A stretch of DNA of 41,793 nucleotides, from contig NZ_JAIWQW010000006.1 of assembly GCF_026122815.1 (NCBI RefSeq), forward strand, positions 1-41,793, read 5' to 3'. Under the pieces are notes generated by a model that saw nothing but the letters and a program-made list of their open reading frames with translations, made no database searches and was not told the origin of the DNA. A program made the position numbers and the translations under genes. The DNA comes from Buchnera aphidicola (Pemphigus obesinymphae) (GTDB lineage Bacteria; Pseudomonadota; Gammaproteobacteria; Enterobacterales; Enterobacteriaceae). Each line of letters begins with the position of its first letter. Position 1 is the stretch's first letter. This document shows, piece by piece, positions 25,520 to 36,300 of the stretch.

Positions 25520-27982
25520 TTATACTCCTGACTTGCATGGTAATGTACGTAATATATCGGAAAATACACCTGCTGCTGTTACATTATTTCCTGCACCGTA
25601 TCCTCTTAATACCAACGGTATTGGTTGGTAATATTTGCTATAAAATGCCAATGCATTTTCTCCGTTCTTTATTGTATATAAAGGGTCTTCCTTGTCTACT
25701 GCTTCAATTTTTACTTGACATTGACCTATCGGATCTATTATTCCGACGAAACGTAATACTTTCCCTTTATTTTTTTCTTGTCTTACTCGTACAGAAAATA
25801 AAGGATCTAATTCTTTTAGTTTTTCCATAAAATTTTTTACATTTGGAATGTCTTGAAATGTATCAGGTAATAAATTTTCTATTTTAATATCTTTTAATTC
25901 TATTTCGTATCCCACTTCTCGAGCTAAAATTAATAATTTTCTCGCGACATCAATACCTGATAAATCATCGCGAGGGTCTGGTTCCGTGAAGCCTATTTCT
26001 TTGGCGTTTTGAGTGGCTTGAGATAAAGGAATACCTTCTTCTAATTGTCCAAAAATAAATGATAAAGAACCAGATAAGATACCTCTAAAATGGATTAATG
26101 TATCTCCTGAATTCAATAAATTTTGTAGATTATCGATAACAGGTAATCCAGCTCCTACATTTGTATCGTATAAAAATTTTTTTTTAAATTTGACAGCAAT
26201 GTTTCTAATTTTTTTGTAATATGATAAATCTGTGGTATTTGCTTTTTTATTAGAAGTAACAACATGGAAACCATTAGAAAGGAAATTAGTATATTGATAC
26301 GATAAATGTTCATCTGCTGTACAATCAATTAGAACAGGATTTATTAAAGGATATTCTTTAATGATATTAATTATTTTTTTTACAGTAAAAGAATTTTTTG
26401 TATTTTCAAAATATTTTTTCCAGTTTTCTAGTGGAATGCCTTGCATGTTTATGAGTAATTTTTTAGAGTTAGCTATTCCACATATTTTAAGATCTATTTT
26501 TTTTTCTTTTAACCAGTTCTTTTGATGATAGATTTGTTGTAATAAAGTGTTACCGATGCCACCAATTCCTATTAAAAATATTTCAATAATTTGATTTTTA
26601 TTAAATAAAACTTGATGAGTTGTCTTTATTGCATTTGTTAAATGAGAATTACTAATAACTACAGATATAGAATTTTTAGATGACCCTTGTGCTATAGCTA
26701 CAATGTTAATTTTAGCATTGGCTAAAGCTGAAAGAAAATAGGCAGAAATATGTGGTTTATTTTGTATATCAGAACTTATTATTGACACAATTGATAAATT
26801 TTTGATTATATTAAAAGAGTTTAATAATCCATTTTTTAGCTCAAGATGAAATTCATTTTTTAATATAGATTCTACCCGCATAATATTTTTTTGAGGTATA
26901 CAAAAATTGATGCTATTTTCCGCGGAAGATTGTGTAGTTAGCATTACCCAAATTTTGTTATACGAAATGACAGAAAATATTCGAGCTGTAATTTCTGATG
27001 CATTTTCCATACCTGGTCCTACTATGTGAAACATAGATATATTATTCAGATAAGTAATTCCTTTTATATTTTCTTTTTTTTCTTTATTTTCAGCGCAAAT
27101 TAATGTTCCCATGGCACTAGGTTTGGAAGTATTTTTAATTAAACAAGGAATTTTTAACTTAGCGATTGGGGAAATAGTTCGTGGATGTAATACTTTTGCT
27201 CCAAAATAAGATAATTCTATTGCTTCTTGATATGTTAGTGACGTTAATAATTTTGCGTCTGGTACTTTTTTGGGATCGCAAGTATAGATGCCATCTACAT
27301 CTGTCCAAATTTCGCAATAATTTGCGTTTAAACAAGAAGATAAAATTGAAGCGGAATAATCAGAACCATTCCGACCTAACACCACCAATTCTCCTTTTTT
27401 ATTACCGGCTATAAATCCAGACATAAGGATAATATGGTCATTAGGAATATTCATTGCATTAATTCGTTTACTAGATTCTATAATATCAATTTCGGATTCC
27501 ATATAATTACCTATGCCAAGCAAATTTTTGACTGGATCAATTATAGTAATTTTATAATTACGGGACTCAAGTATTCCTTTCATAATAATTACTGATAATA
27601 TTTCACCACGACAAATAATGTTAGCATAAATGTTGTCAGGACATTGACTTAATAAATGAATTCCATAAAAAATTTTTTTTAATTTTATAAATTCTTCATC
27701 GATAATAATTTTTAATTTTTTGTAAGGAAATTTATTTTGTAATAAATTTATTTCTTTTAAAATTTTTAAAAAAATATGTTTTGTTTCATGAACATAGGAC
27801 TCTATATTTTCTTGTTTAATAGTTTTTTCAATGATTTTAATTAAACAGTTAGTAACTGTTGCAGGAGCAGAAAGAACTATTCCTATTTGTTCGTATTTAA
27901 TTTTATTTTCAATAATGTTAGCTACATGTAAAAATCTTTCTGCATTTGCGAGTGATGTACCGCCGAATTTTAAAATTCGCAT
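25520..27982 (-). CDS. thrA: Bifunctional aspartokinase I / homoserine dehydrogenase I
   Basis: ThrA catalyses the first and third steps from aspartate to threonine. At 820 residues it equals E. coli. The N-terminal aspartokinase (about 1-290) has [28 protein letters not shown] and [14 protein letters not shown]. Two ACT-type regulatory domains follow (about 310-460), with [13 protein letters not shown]. The C-terminal homoserine dehydrogenase (about 465-820) has [38 protein letters not shown] and [13 protein letters not shown]. Threonine feedback control is plausible because the ACT region is intact, but key residues were not checked individually. AGGAG precedes the ATG; an attenuator-like terminator lies upstream. 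Confidence 0.97.
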   Translation of the reverse strand: MRILKFGGTSLANAERFLHVANIIENKIKYEQIGIVLSAPATVTNCLIKIIEKTIKQENIESYVHETKHIFLKILKEINLLQNKFPYKKLKIIIDEEFIKLKKIFYGIHLLSQCPDNIYANIICRGEILSVIIMKGILESRNYKITIIDPVKNLLGIGNYMESEIDIIESSKRINAMNIPNDHIILMSGFIAGNKKGELVVLGRNGSDYSASILSSCLNANYCEIWTDVDGIYTCDPKKVPDAKLLTSLTYQEAIELSYFGAKVLHPRTISPIAKLKIPCLIKNTSKPSAMGTLICAENKEKKENIKGITYLNNISMFHIVGPGMENASEITARIFSVISYNKIWVMLTTQSSAENSINFCIPQKNIMRVESILKNEFHLELKNGLLNSFNIIKNLSIVSIISSDIQNKPHISAYFLSALANAKINIVAIAQGSSKNSISVVISNSHLTNAIKTTHQVLFNKNQIIEIFLIGIGGIGNTLLQQIYHQKNWLKEKKIDLKICGIANSKKLLINMQGIPLENWKKYFENTKNSFTVKKIINIIKEYPLINPVLIDCTADEHLSYQYTNFLSNGFHVVTSNKKANTTDLSYYKKIRNIAVKFKKKFLYDTNVGAGLPVIDNLQNLLNSGDTLIHFRGILSGSLSFIFGQLEEGIPLSQATQNAKEIGFTEPDPRDDLSGIDVARKLLILAREVGYEIELKDIKIENLLPDTFQDIPNVKNFMEKLKELDPLFSVRVRQEKNKGKVLRFVGIIDPIGQCQVKIEAVDKEDPLYTIKNGENALAFYSKYYQPIPLVLRGYGAGNNVTAAGVFSDILRTLPCKSGV

Positions 27983-28008
27983 GATTCAAATTCTCCTGAA
28001 TTTATGCC

Positions 28009-28044
28009 AAAAAAAAGCCGCATTAGTTATGATGCGAGCTTTTA
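28009..28044 (-). terminator. thr operon leader terminator (attenuator remnant)
   Basis: On the minus strand AAGC-T-CGCAT pairs with ATGCG-GCTT, leaving one bulged base and an eight-base loop, and runs straight into eight U. It sits 26 bases before the thrA ATG. E. coli has the thr attenuator terminator at the equivalent place, with the same GC-CGCA...TGCG-GC plan. The leader peptide that should control it is not recognisable. Confidence 0.75.
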
Positions 28045-28047
28045 TAT

Positions 28048-28079
28048 TTTTACATATTTAAACCTAAAAATATGTAAAA
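28048..28079 (-). repeat. Second hairpin in the thr leader
   Basis: Arms 28048-28059 and 28068-28079 (TTTTACATATTT and its complement) pair perfectly over 12 positions around an eight-base loop. It lies immediately upstream, in transcription terms, of the thr terminator. It could be a pausing or competing structure, or just an AT palindrome. Confidence 0.4.
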
Positions 28080-28568
28080 TATTTTTGTATTTAGGTGGTT
28101 AATGTAGATTTTTAATCTTGTTAAATATATTTTTTAAATCAGATATTTTTTACGTTAATTTTTTAATATTTTTATTATTTTGAATATTAATATATTATTA
28201 TATGCATTGATGATGAAAAGGATCTAAATTATAACATATATTTACATATTATTCTTTATTTTACTTAGGATTGTTATTGAATGTAATTTTTATTATGTTT
28301 AATTTGATTTTCATAACATTTAATTGTTTTTTTTATATAAATTTTTATGTTATTAAGTTTGATTTTTATGTTGGAGAAGTTTTATAAAATTTTTTTTATA
28401 TTCAGGGTAAAAAATATGTATCTAATATACAATGGATATTGTAGATTATAATGTAATTTATATTGAATTATTTTTTATAAAAATCAATATATTTGATAAA
28501 GTTATATTAAGTATGTAATTGTTTCTTAATTTTTATCAAATTTATTCGAACACACTACATTAATTGTT
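28080..28568. other. Divergent spacer thr leader / hpt
   Basis: Nearly pure A+T. On the minus strand a TATAAT (28228-28233) could be the -10 of thrABC, though no good -35 accompanies it. No thrL-like frame rich in Thr and Ile codons is found. No gene is seen on either strand. Confidence 0.4.
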
Positions 28569-29102
28569 ATGAAACATACAGTGAAAGTTATTATTTCTGA
28601 ATCAGAATTACATACGAGAATTAATGAGTTAGGTAAACAGATTACTAATAATTATAAAAACAGCAATAGTAATATTTTATTAATAGGATTGTTAAGGGGT
28701 TCTTTTATTTTTATGGCTGATTTATGCCGTGCTATTCAAATTTCTCATGAAGTAGATTTTATGACTATATCTAGTTATGGAAGAGGCATGCTATCTAGTC
28801 AAGATGTTAAAATCTTAAAAGATTTAAATGAAGATATTTTGGGGAAGCATGTTTTAATTATAGAAGATATAATTGATTCTGGAAATACATTAAGTAAAGT
28901 ATTAGCTATCTTAAAACTTAGAAAACCTAAATCTTTGGCGGTATGTACATTGTTAGATAAACCTGATTGTCGTGAAAAAAATATTGTTATAGATTATATT
29001 GGATTTTCTATTCCTAATGAGTTTATGGTAGGATATGGTATTGATTATGCACAATGTTATCGTCATTTACCTTATATTGGTAAAGTTGTTTTATTTAAAT
29101 AA
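28569..29102 (+). CDS. hpt: Hypoxanthine phosphoribosyltransferase
   Basis: Hpt salvages hypoxanthine (and guanine) with PRPP to form IMP (GMP). The 177-residue protein (E. coli 178) has the PRPP motif [14 protein letters not shown] with Glu99, Asp100 and Asp103. It also has [22 protein letters not shown] and the C-terminal [20 protein letters not shown]. The last block has Cys where E. coli has Arg. The N-terminus begins at MKHTVKVII, slightly shorter than E. coli, and no clear ribosome site precedes it. With guaC in this window it forms a purine-salvage set. Confidence 0.95.
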   Translation: MKHTVKVIISESELHTRINELGKQITNNYKNSNSNILLIGLLRGSFIFMADLCRAIQISHEVDFMTISSYGRGMLSSQDVKILKDLNEDILGKHVLIIEDIIDSGNTLSKVLAILKLRKPKSLAVCTLLDKPDCREKNIVIDYIGFSIPNEFMVGYGIDYAQCYRHLPYIGKVVLFK

Positions 29103-29283
29103 AATTTTATTGATAGATAATAGAATTTTTATAAAGACAATATAAATAATATTTTTTATTAACTTTTTATTAAATATTTTTAATATAATTAAATTTATAT
29201 TTATCCTTAAATAATTTAATTTTTAATTATTTTAAAGAGTATTGATTTTTTAAAAAATTGATAATTATGTAATAAAATTTATA

Positions 29284-29312
29284 AGTGAAATAGGATTTAT
29301 TCCCATTTCACT
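29284..29312 (-). terminator. dksA terminator hairpin
   Basis: Arms AGTGAAAT (29284-29291) and ATTTCACT (29305-29312) pair over eight positions. Three further pairs, including one G-U in minus-strand RNA, close the stem on a seven-base loop. It lies 23 bases past the dksA stop, between convergent hpt and dksA. The U tract is imperfect. Confidence 0.6.
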
Positions 29313-29334
29313 AATAATAAATTTTTATAATAAA

Positions 29335-29790
29335 TTAACCTGACATTTGTTTTTTACGTATTTCTTCTAATGTTTTACAGTCAATACATAGATTAGCAGT
29401 GGGACGAGCTTCAAGTCTGCGAATACCGATTTCAATATTACAGGAATCACAGTATCCGAAATTTTTATTTTCAACTTTTTTTAAAGTTATTTGTATATTT
29501 TTTATTAATTTTGACTCTCTTGCTCTGTTCCTTAATTCAATACTAAATTCTTCTTCTTGTGTTGCTCGATCAACAGGATCAGGGAAATTGCTTGATTGAT
29601 CTTTCATATAGGGAGTAATATGATTTGTTTCACTTTGTAATTGATATTTCCAAGCTTCGAGAATTTTTTTAAAGTGATTTATTTGATTTTTATTCATATA
29701 TTTTTCATCTTTTTTAACTTGATATGGTAAAACTCCAGCCATAGCAAGAACACTTAGTGATGATATTTTTCTATTTTTTTCTTTTTTCAT
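29335..29790 (-). CDS. dksA: DksA, RNA polymerase-binding transcription factor
   Basis: DksA enters the RNA polymerase secondary channel and, with ppGpp, tunes rRNA and amino-acid promoters. The 151 residues equal E. coli. The coiled-coil tip residues Asp71, Asp74 and Ala76 (PDPVDRA) are intact, as are the four zinc-finger cysteines Cys114, Cys117, Cys135 and Cys138 (CDSCNIEIG and CIDC). AGGA precedes the ATG. Keeping a complete DksA is notable in a genome with few regulators. In related symbionts panB/panC lie between hpt and dksA; here only 232 AT-rich bases remain. Confidence 0.97.
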   Translation of the reverse strand: MKKEKNRKISSLSVLAMAGVLPYQVKKDEKYMNKNQINHFKKILEAWKYQLQSETNHITPYMKDQSSNFPDPVDRATQEEEFSIELRNRARESKLIKNIQITLKKVENKNFGYCDSCNIEIGIRRLEARPTANLCIDCKTLEEIRKKQMSG

Positions 29791-30258
29791 ATTTTTCCTA
29801 TATAATGTATTATATACAATTTAATAAATAGCAAGAGATATTGTTTTTTTATATGTATGATTTTTTATACATAACTTTCACAATACTATATTTCTATTTT
29901 AAATTGTAATTTAATCTTGTTTAAGATTATTTTTATAACGTGCATATATTTTTTAATTTTTTATAAAAATAAATAAATTAATTTTTAGAAATTTTATGAA
30001 ATATTATTCATTAATAATGCAAATATATTTTAGGATGTATAGATATACTTAAAAATTTGACATTATTTTTTTTGTATATAGCAACAAACAGAGAGGTATA
30101 TTAAAATATTTATTTTATTATAAAATATTTTATATAAAAAATGTATTTTTTTGAGTTTAAAGAAAATGTTTTTTAATGCACATTTGAAATTTAATATATG
30201 TTTTTTAAAATTGTGTTTTTGAAAAATAATCTTGCATAGATGGTAAAATAATAATTTT
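29791..30258. other. Divergent spacer dksA / truA
   Basis: This 468-bp gap is strongly AT-rich. It must hold the promoters of dksA (leftward) and truA (rightward). No gene, tRNA or strong inverted repeat was found. Confidence 0.4.
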
Positions 30259-31047
30259 ATGAAATTTGCATTAGGAGTTGAATATGATGGTTCTTTATAT
30301 CATGGATGGCAATTTCAAAAAGAAGTAAGTAGTATTCAAGGAGAATTAGAAAAAGCGCTATCTTATATCGCTAATCATAAAGTCAATGTAATATGCGCAG
30401 GAAGAACCGATGCTGGTGTACATAGCACATCACAGGTAGTACATTTTAGAACTTTTTCTATTCGTTCAGAACGTTCTTGGACTATTGGAGTGAATAGTTA
30501 TTTACCCAATAATATCACAGTTTTATGGATTAAAGAGGTTTCAGAATATTTTCATGCACGTTATAGTGCTTTATCACGTACTTATCGTTATATAATTTAT
30601 AATCATGTTTTTCGTTCTTCAATTTTAGAAAATAAAATATTAAATTTTCATAAAAAATTGGATGTTGATAATATGAATAAAGCAGGACAATATTTGGTTG
30701 GAGAACATGATTTTACTTCATTTAGAGGAAGTTTTTGTCAATCATTTACTCCTTATCGTAAAATAACTCATTTTCAGGTAACACGTATAAATCATTTTGT
30801 GATAATTGATGTAACAGCAAATGCTTTTTTATATCATATGGTTCGAAATATAGTGGGTTGTTTGTTAGATATAGGTACTCATAAGCGTAAAATAAATTGG
30901 ATTGTGTCAGTATTAAATTTAAAAAATAGACAAGCAACAGGATCGATAACAGCTAAAGCGCAAGGTTTGTATTTGGTTTCAGTAGATTATCCTACTTACT
31001 TTAATATTCCTCGATTACCCTTAGGTCCGTTGTTTTTTCAAAATTAA
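30259..31047 (+). CDS. truA: tRNA pseudouridine synthase A
   Basis: TruA makes pseudouridine at positions 38-40 of the tRNA anticodon arm. The 262-residue protein (E. coli 270) has the catalytic aspartate Asp51 in CAGRTDAGVHS. It also has ALGVEYDGSLYHGWQ at the N-terminus, RTYRYIIYN, DFTSFRGSFCQS and AFLYHMVRNIVG. The shorter length comes from a trimmed N-terminus. No strong ribosome site is seen before the ATG, but the N-terminal alignment supports it. Confidence 0.96.
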   Translation: MKFALGVEYDGSLYHGWQFQKEVSSIQGELEKALSYIANHKVNVICAGRTDAGVHSTSQVVHFRTFSIRSERSWTIGVNSYLPNNITVLWIKEVSEYFHARYSALSRTYRYIIYNHVFRSSILENKILNFHKKLDVDNMNKAGQYLVGEHDFTSFRGSFCQSFTPYRKITHFQVTRINHFVIIDVTANAFLYHMVRNIVGCLLDIGTHKRKINWIVSVLNLKNRQATGSITAKAQGLYLVSVDYPTYFNIPRLPLGPLFFQN

Positions 31048-31576
31048 TAAAATTAATAAAAATATTCATATTGGAGTGTTTTATTAAATAATTTTATTAC
31101 ATTGGATATTTAAATTTAAAATTATGAGTTTAAAAAATATTAATTCTAATGGTATTTAGATTATTTAATCTGTTTTATATATGATAGACATCATAGGAAT
31201 TTATTTATAATTTTGAATTTTTATTTTTATGACATATCCATACATGATATTAATGTCTTTTTTTTATAAATTATATAATTGGTTTATAAATCAAATTTAT
31301 TTTTATTAAAAATTATGATTTTTAAATTAAAAATTTTTGAATATAAAAAATATCTGTAATATCGAAAATTATGATTATAATTGTATTTTTATAAAAATCA
31401 GATGATCAAAGGATATCATGTTAATATTAAAATATAAATAATAATTTTAAATTATAAAATTATCAATCGATATCAAGTAATTTTAGTAAAATTTTATTTT
31501 AGAAAATTTATTCGAAAATAATTTGGTACATATATACAATTTTACACATTATATTCGTTTTTATGAGAATATTGAC
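31048..31576. other. Spacer truA / secA
   Basis: 529 bp of AT-rich sequence. In E. coli secM precedes secA and stalls the ribosome to regulate it. I see no SecM-like arrest peptide (FxxxxWIxxxxGIRAGP) here in any frame. The gap presumably holds the secA promoter. Confidence 0.45.
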
Positions 31577-34150
31577 ATGTTAATAAAAACATTAACCAAA
31601 ATTTTTGGTAATTACAGTGATCGTATTTTAGGAAGAATGCAAAATATTGTTGATAAGATTAATCAAATAGAATCTGATTTTGTAAAAATGTCTGATTCTG
31701 AATTACAAAAACAAACTGAAATATTTCGTTCTTCTTTGAGGAAAGGATCAAGTTTGGATAGTTTACTTCCAAAAGCATTTGCTACCGTCAGAGAAGCAAG
31801 TAAACGTATATTTGGTATGCGACATTTTGATGTTCAATTACTTGGAGGTATAGTTTTACATCAGAAATGTATTGCTGAAATGCGAACTGGAGAAGGTAAA
31901 ACTTTAACTGCTACTTTACCAGCTTATTTGCACGCTTTAATTGGAAAAGGTGTGCACATAGTTACTATGAATGATTATCTTGCTCAACGTGATGCTAAAA
32001 AAAATAAACATTTGTTTGAATTTTTAGGTTTAACTGTTGGTGTAAATGTGACAGGTATGTCATTTGAATTAAAAAAATCAGCTTATCTTTCTGATATAAC
32101 ATATGGTACAAATAATGAATATGGTTTTGATTATCTTCGAGATAATATGATTTTTCATACTTCAGAGAGAGTACAAAGAAAATTATATTATGCGCTAATC
32201 GATGAAGTTGATTCTATATTAATAGATGAAGCTCGTACTCCTTTAATCATTTCTGGACAAGCTGAAGACAATGCTGAATTGTACATTTTAATTAATAAAA
32301 TCGTACCAAAATTAATTCAACAAGAAAAAGAAGATACAGATTCTTTTCATGGAGAAGGGCATTTTTCAGTTGATGAAAAACAGAAACGAGTTTATTTAAC
32401 TGAAAGAGGTTTAATTGCAATTGAAAATTTGTTAGTTTGTAACAATATAATGAAGAAGAATGATTCTCTTTATTCTAAAAAAAATATAGTATTAATGAAT
32501 CATATTATCGTTGCTTTACAAGCACATAGTTTATATATTAGGAACATAGATTATCTTGTAAAAGATAATCAAATATTAGTAGTAGATGAACATACTGGAC
32601 GAATTGTAAAAGGAAGGCGTTGGTCGGACGGATTGCATCAAGCTATTGAAGCTAAAGAAGGTGTGACAGTAAATAATGAAAATCGGACTTTAGCTACTAT
32701 CACTTTTCAAAATTATTTTCGTTTATATGATAGATTATCGGGTATGACAGGTACTGCAGAGACTGAATCACTTGAATTTAGTTCTATATATAATTTAGAT
32801 ACTGTCATTATTCCGACTAATTTCCCTATGATACGGAAAGATTTACCAGATTTAGTCTTTATAACTGAAAATGAAAAGATTGATGCCATTATCAATGATA
32901 TTAAAGATTGTATAAATAGAAAACAACCTGTTTTAGTAGGTACAATTTCAATTGAAAAATCAGAACTAATATCTTCTAAATTAAATTCATTAAAAATAAA
33001 ACATAATGTATTAAATGCAAAGTTTCATAAAAAAGAAGCTGAAATTATTTCTGAAGCCGGTAAATTAGGTTCTGTTACCATAGCCACCAATATGGCTGGT
33101 AGAGGGACAGATATAGTTTTAGGAGGAAGTATAAATTTAGATAAGAATTGTTCTTCTAGAATAAATAATAAGAATAAGGAGATTATTGAAAAAAAATGGG
33201 AAAATGAACATAATACAGTTTTATCTGTAGGAGGATTGCATATTATTGGGACGGAAAGACATGAATCTCGTCGAATTGATAATCAATTACGTGGAAGATC
33301 AGGTCGTCAAGGTGATAGTGGTTCTTCTCGTTTTTATTTATCCATGCAAGATACTTTGATCAGGTTGTTCGCTTCTGATCATATGGTATCGATTATGCAA
33401 AAGTTAAAAATAAAACCAGGAGAAGCAATTACACATCCTTTTTTAACAAAATCTATTTTATATGCTCAAAAAAAAGTAGAAAATTATAATTTTGATATTC
33501 GTAAACAAATTTTAGAGTACGATAATGTTATTAACGAACAACGACGTGTTGTTTATGAGCATAGAAATTTTTTAGTAGATTCCGAGGATATCAGTATCAT
33601 AGTAGTAAATGTTTTAAAAGATGTATTTTATAGAGTTATTAATAATTATTTATTGGAAAAATCATTGAAAGAAGAAAGTGTAATTTTAAATTTAGAAAAT
33701 AAATTAAATAATATGTTTAATTTAAATTTATCTTTCTCTTGTTTTTTAAATAAAAATTTTTTTTTAGAAAAAAGCAATTTTATTAATGTAATCATAGAAA
33801 AAATTAAATCAAATTATGTTAATAAAGAACATATTATTGGTTTTATGGATATGAGAAAATTAGAAAAATCGATAATGTTACATACCTTAGACATATTTTG
33901 GCAAGAACATTTGTCGGCTATGGATGATTTAAGACAAGGTATACATCTACGAGGATATGCTCAAAAAAATCCTAAAGAAGAATATAAAAGAGAAGCGTTC
34001 AATATGTTTTCTTCTATGTTAGAATCTTTAAAATATGAATTTGTTTTGCTATTACATAAGATTAATATTCTTAATTTAAGAAAAAAAGACGCTATTAATG
34101 ATTATACTTTATTTAACTTCAGAGATTGGCAAAATGCAATAAATGATTAA
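31577..34150 (+). CDS. secA: Protein translocase ATPase SecA, without C-terminal zinc domain
   Basis: SecA drives preproteins through SecYEG with ATP. I chose the ATG at 31577 ([11 protein letters not shown], matching E. coli); the frame extends 18 codons upstream only from a TTG. Walker A ([16 protein letters not shown]), Walker [28 protein letters not shown], and [23 protein letters not shown] are intact. At 857 residues it is about 44 shorter than E. coli (901). The loss is at the end: the linker and the cysteine-rich CPCGSGKKYKQCHG domain, which binds SecB and phospholipid, are absent. Cytosolic and membrane-associated. Confidence 0.97.
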   Translation: MLIKTLTKIFGNYSDRILGRMQNIVDKINQIESDFVKMSDSELQKQTEIFRSSLRKGSSLDSLLPKAFATVREASKRIFGMRHFDVQLLGGIVLHQKCIAEMRTGEGKTLTATLPAYLHALIGKGVHIVTMNDYLAQRDAKKNKHLFEFLGLTVGVNVTGMSFELKKSAYLSDITYGTNNEYGFDYLRDNMIFHTSERVQRKLYYALIDEVDSILIDEARTPLIISGQAEDNAELYILINKIVPKLIQQEKEDTDSFHGEGHFSVDEKQKRVYLTERGLIAIENLLVCNNIMKKNDSLYSKKNIVLMNHIIVALQAHSLYIRNIDYLVKDNQILVVDEHTGRIVKGRRWSDGLHQAIEAKEGVTVNNENRTLATITFQNYFRLYDRLSGMTGTAETESLEFSSIYNLDTVIIPTNFPMIRKDLPDLVFITENEKIDAIINDIKDCINRKQPVLVGTISIEKSELISSKLNSLKIKHNVLNAKFHKKEAEIISEAGKLGSVTIATNMAGRGTDIVLGGSINLDKNCSSRINNKNKEIIEKKWENEHNTVLSVGGLHIIGTERHESRRIDNQLRGRSGRQGDSGSSRFYLSMQDTLIRLFASDHMVSIMQKLKIKPGEAITHPFLTKSILYAQKKVENYNFDIRKQILEYDNVINEQRRVVYEHRNFLVDSEDISIIVVNVLKDVFYRVINNYLLEKSLKEESVILNLENKLNNMFNLNLSFSCFLNKNFFLEKSNFINVIIEKIKSNYVNKEHIIGFMDMRKLEKSIMLHTLDIFWQEHLSAMDDLRQGIHLRGYAQKNPKEEYKREAFNMFSSMLESLKYEFVLLLHKINILNLRKKDAINDYTLFNFRDWQNAIND

Positions 34151-34617
34151 TTTATATGTAATTGCAGTTTAAAAAAATTGAAAATTAATTTTATGCTTGC
34201 AGATTATAAAATTATAATTTTTGTAACTGTTTGATATTAATTTTTTTTATGTATAAGGATTATGAAAAGTTATATAAATATAAAAATTTTTACTAGTGAT
34301 TAATATTAAGAACAGTAATAATTATTGATTAAAATTATGATTGTCAATAATCATTGATAATTATAGTAAAATAATATTTTTTATTATATTAGTATAGTAT
34401 ACGAATTTCCCTAATTGTAAATTTCGATATGAATTTAATTTAATATTTTAATATATCTTTTTTAAAAGATGATTATGTACATGACTCGTTATTTTTAGTA
34501 TTTTTATACTAGTATTTTTTGAATTATTAACTAAATTTGTTTTATTAGAAGCGAGATATATATTTTAAATATCATTAATTGTAAGTTTGATTCTATCTAA
34601 TTAGGAAAAGATTATTG
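34151..34617. other. Spacer secA / guaC
   Basis: 467 bp of AT-rich sequence. In E. coli mutT, yacG, zapD and coaE lie between secA and guaC, and I recall mutT and coaE here in some Buchnera. No remnant of their motifs (Nudix box, coaE P-loop) or of the lost SecA tail is readable in any frame. Confidence 0.45.
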
Positions 34618-35673
34618 ATGCGTATTGAAGAAGATATAAAGTTAGGTTTTAAAGATGTTCTAATTCGTCCTAAACGTTCAACGTTAATAAGTCGATCACA
34701 GGTGGATTTATATCGTAAATTTATTTTTAAAAATTCAAAATTAATATGGTCTGGAATTCCTATTATTGCTGCTAATATGGATACTATAGGTACTTTTAAT
34801 ATGGTGAAGACTTTATCTAATTTTCATATATTGACGGCGGTTCATAAATATTATTCTATAATTGAATGGGAAAAATTTATAAATAGTGTGTCTGAAGAAA
34901 TATTAAGATATGTTATTGTGTCTACAGGTACATCTAATGCTGATTTTTTAAAAATAAAAAAAATTTTTTCTTTATCATCTAGTTTAAAATATATTTGTAT
35001 AGATGTAGCTAATGGTTATTCTGAACATTTTATTAATTTTTTAAAGAAAGTGCGTGATTATTTCCCTAACAAAACGATTTGTGCGGGAAATGTAGTAACC
35101 GGTGAAATGGTAGAAGAATTGATATTATCTGGGGCGGATATAGTTAAAGTAGGTATTGGTCCTGGTTCGGTATGTACTACTCGTCTTAAAACCGGTATTG
35201 GATATCCTCAGTTATCGGCTATTATAGAATGTGCTGATGCAGCGCACGGTTTAGGTGGACGTATAATTAGTGATGGAGGATGTGTATTTTCAGGAGATCT
35301 TGCAAAAGCATTCGGTGGTGGAGCTGATTTTATAATGTTAGGAGGTATGTTAGCTGCGCATGAACAATGTGATGGGAAAATAATTGAAGAAAATGGTAAA
35401 CAATTCATGTTGTTTTATGGAATGAGTTCACAGGAGGCCATGGATCTTTATATTGGAGGAGTGGCAAAATATAGATCTACCGAAGGTAAGACGATAAAAT
35501 TATTATTTCGTGGTTCAGTTGAGGTAACCATAAGAGATATTTTAGGAGGATTACGTTCTGCTTGTACTTATGTTGGAGCGGAAAGTTTGAAAGAATTAAC
35601 TAAAAGAACTACTTTTATACGTGTTTCTGAACAAGAAAATCATGTTTTTAACAATAAATCATATTGTTTTTAA
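34618..35673 (+). CDS. guaC: GMP reductase
   Basis: GuaC reduces GMP to IMP with NADPH, linking guanine and adenine nucleotide pools. I use the ATG at 34618, one codon inside the frame, because [21 protein letters not shown] matches E. coli from its first residue. A ribosome site AGGAAAA lies upstream. The 351-residue protein has catalytic Cys186 in [12 protein letters not shown], the same number as E. coli. It also has [26 protein letters not shown] and [11 protein letters not shown]. Together with Hpt it supports purine interconversion. Confidence 0.96.
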   Translation: MRIEEDIKLGFKDVLIRPKRSTLISRSQVDLYRKFIFKNSKLIWSGIPIIAANMDTIGTFNMVKTLSNFHILTAVHKYYSIIEWEKFINSVSEEILRYVIVSTGTSNADFLKIKKIFSLSSSLKYICIDVANGYSEHFINFLKKVRDYFPNKTICAGNVVTGEMVEELILSGADIVKVGIGPGSVCTTRLKTGIGYPQLSAIIECADAAHGLGGRIISDGGCVFSGDLAKAFGGGADFIMLGGMLAAHEQCDGKIIEENGKQFMLFYGMSSQEAMDLYIGGVAKYRSTEGKTIKLLFRGSVEVTIRDILGGLRSACTYVGAESLKELTKRTTFIRVSEQENHVFNNKSYCF

Positions 35674-36300
35674 TTTTATTTTTTCATTTATTTAGTAAAA
35701 TAATTAGTAATATTGATATTATATTTTTTAAAATTATTCTTATTAAATTAAACATTGTTATGTATTTGATATGATATTAAAAATCATTGACAATAAATAG
35801 TTAATTTTTAATTTAATAAAAAATTTAAAAGATAATATTTATAAACATTTTTTAAAGAATATTTTCATAAAGAAAGTTTTTTACTAAATAAAATTTAATA
35901 TTTTTATATGATATTGATTTATCATTATTTTTTATAAATTTAGTTGATATATTTTAATTTTTAGCAACTATTCTTTATTTTTTACCTTTCTTGATTACAT
36001 ATAAAATTAATAATTTTATTTTCATATTTAATTAAGCTTTTATAAAAAAGTTGACTTAATATAATTTTTTAATTGCAAGAATAAGTATATTTATACTAAA
36101 AATTTTTATATATGGAAAATATATTTTAGTACGCAAAGAAAAATTTAAAAAGGTTTTTTCTCTATTGTAAAGTAGTTCAAATGTAAATTATCTTGATAGT
36201 TATTAAAAAATTAGTTTAATAAAACTTAAAATAAAATAGTATATATACTGTATTATTTATTTTTTATTAATAAATGTTAAATAAAATAAGGAATTATACC
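35674..36300. other. Spacer guaC / aceE
   Basis: 627 bp, almost only A and T. In E. coli the repressor gene pdhR lies directly upstream of aceE; no winged-helix remnant is recognisable here. A PdhR-type operator (ATTGGTnnnACCAAT) is also not seen. The gap presumably holds a constitutive aceEF-lpdA promoter. Confidence 0.45.

Noticed and set aside
25518-25538. thrB start seven codons earlier inside thrA
   Set aside because: The internal ATG matches the E. coli start, has CAGGAG and gives the family length of 310.
28091-28105. Thr-Leu-Thr-Thr-stop string as a surviving thrL
   Set aside because: There is no start codon and an in-frame stop lies three codons upstream, so it cannot be translated as a leader as it stands.
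31523-31576. 18-codon extension of secA from a TTG
   Set aside because: No ribosome site and no similarity to Sec[12 protein letters not shown] begins at the ATG.
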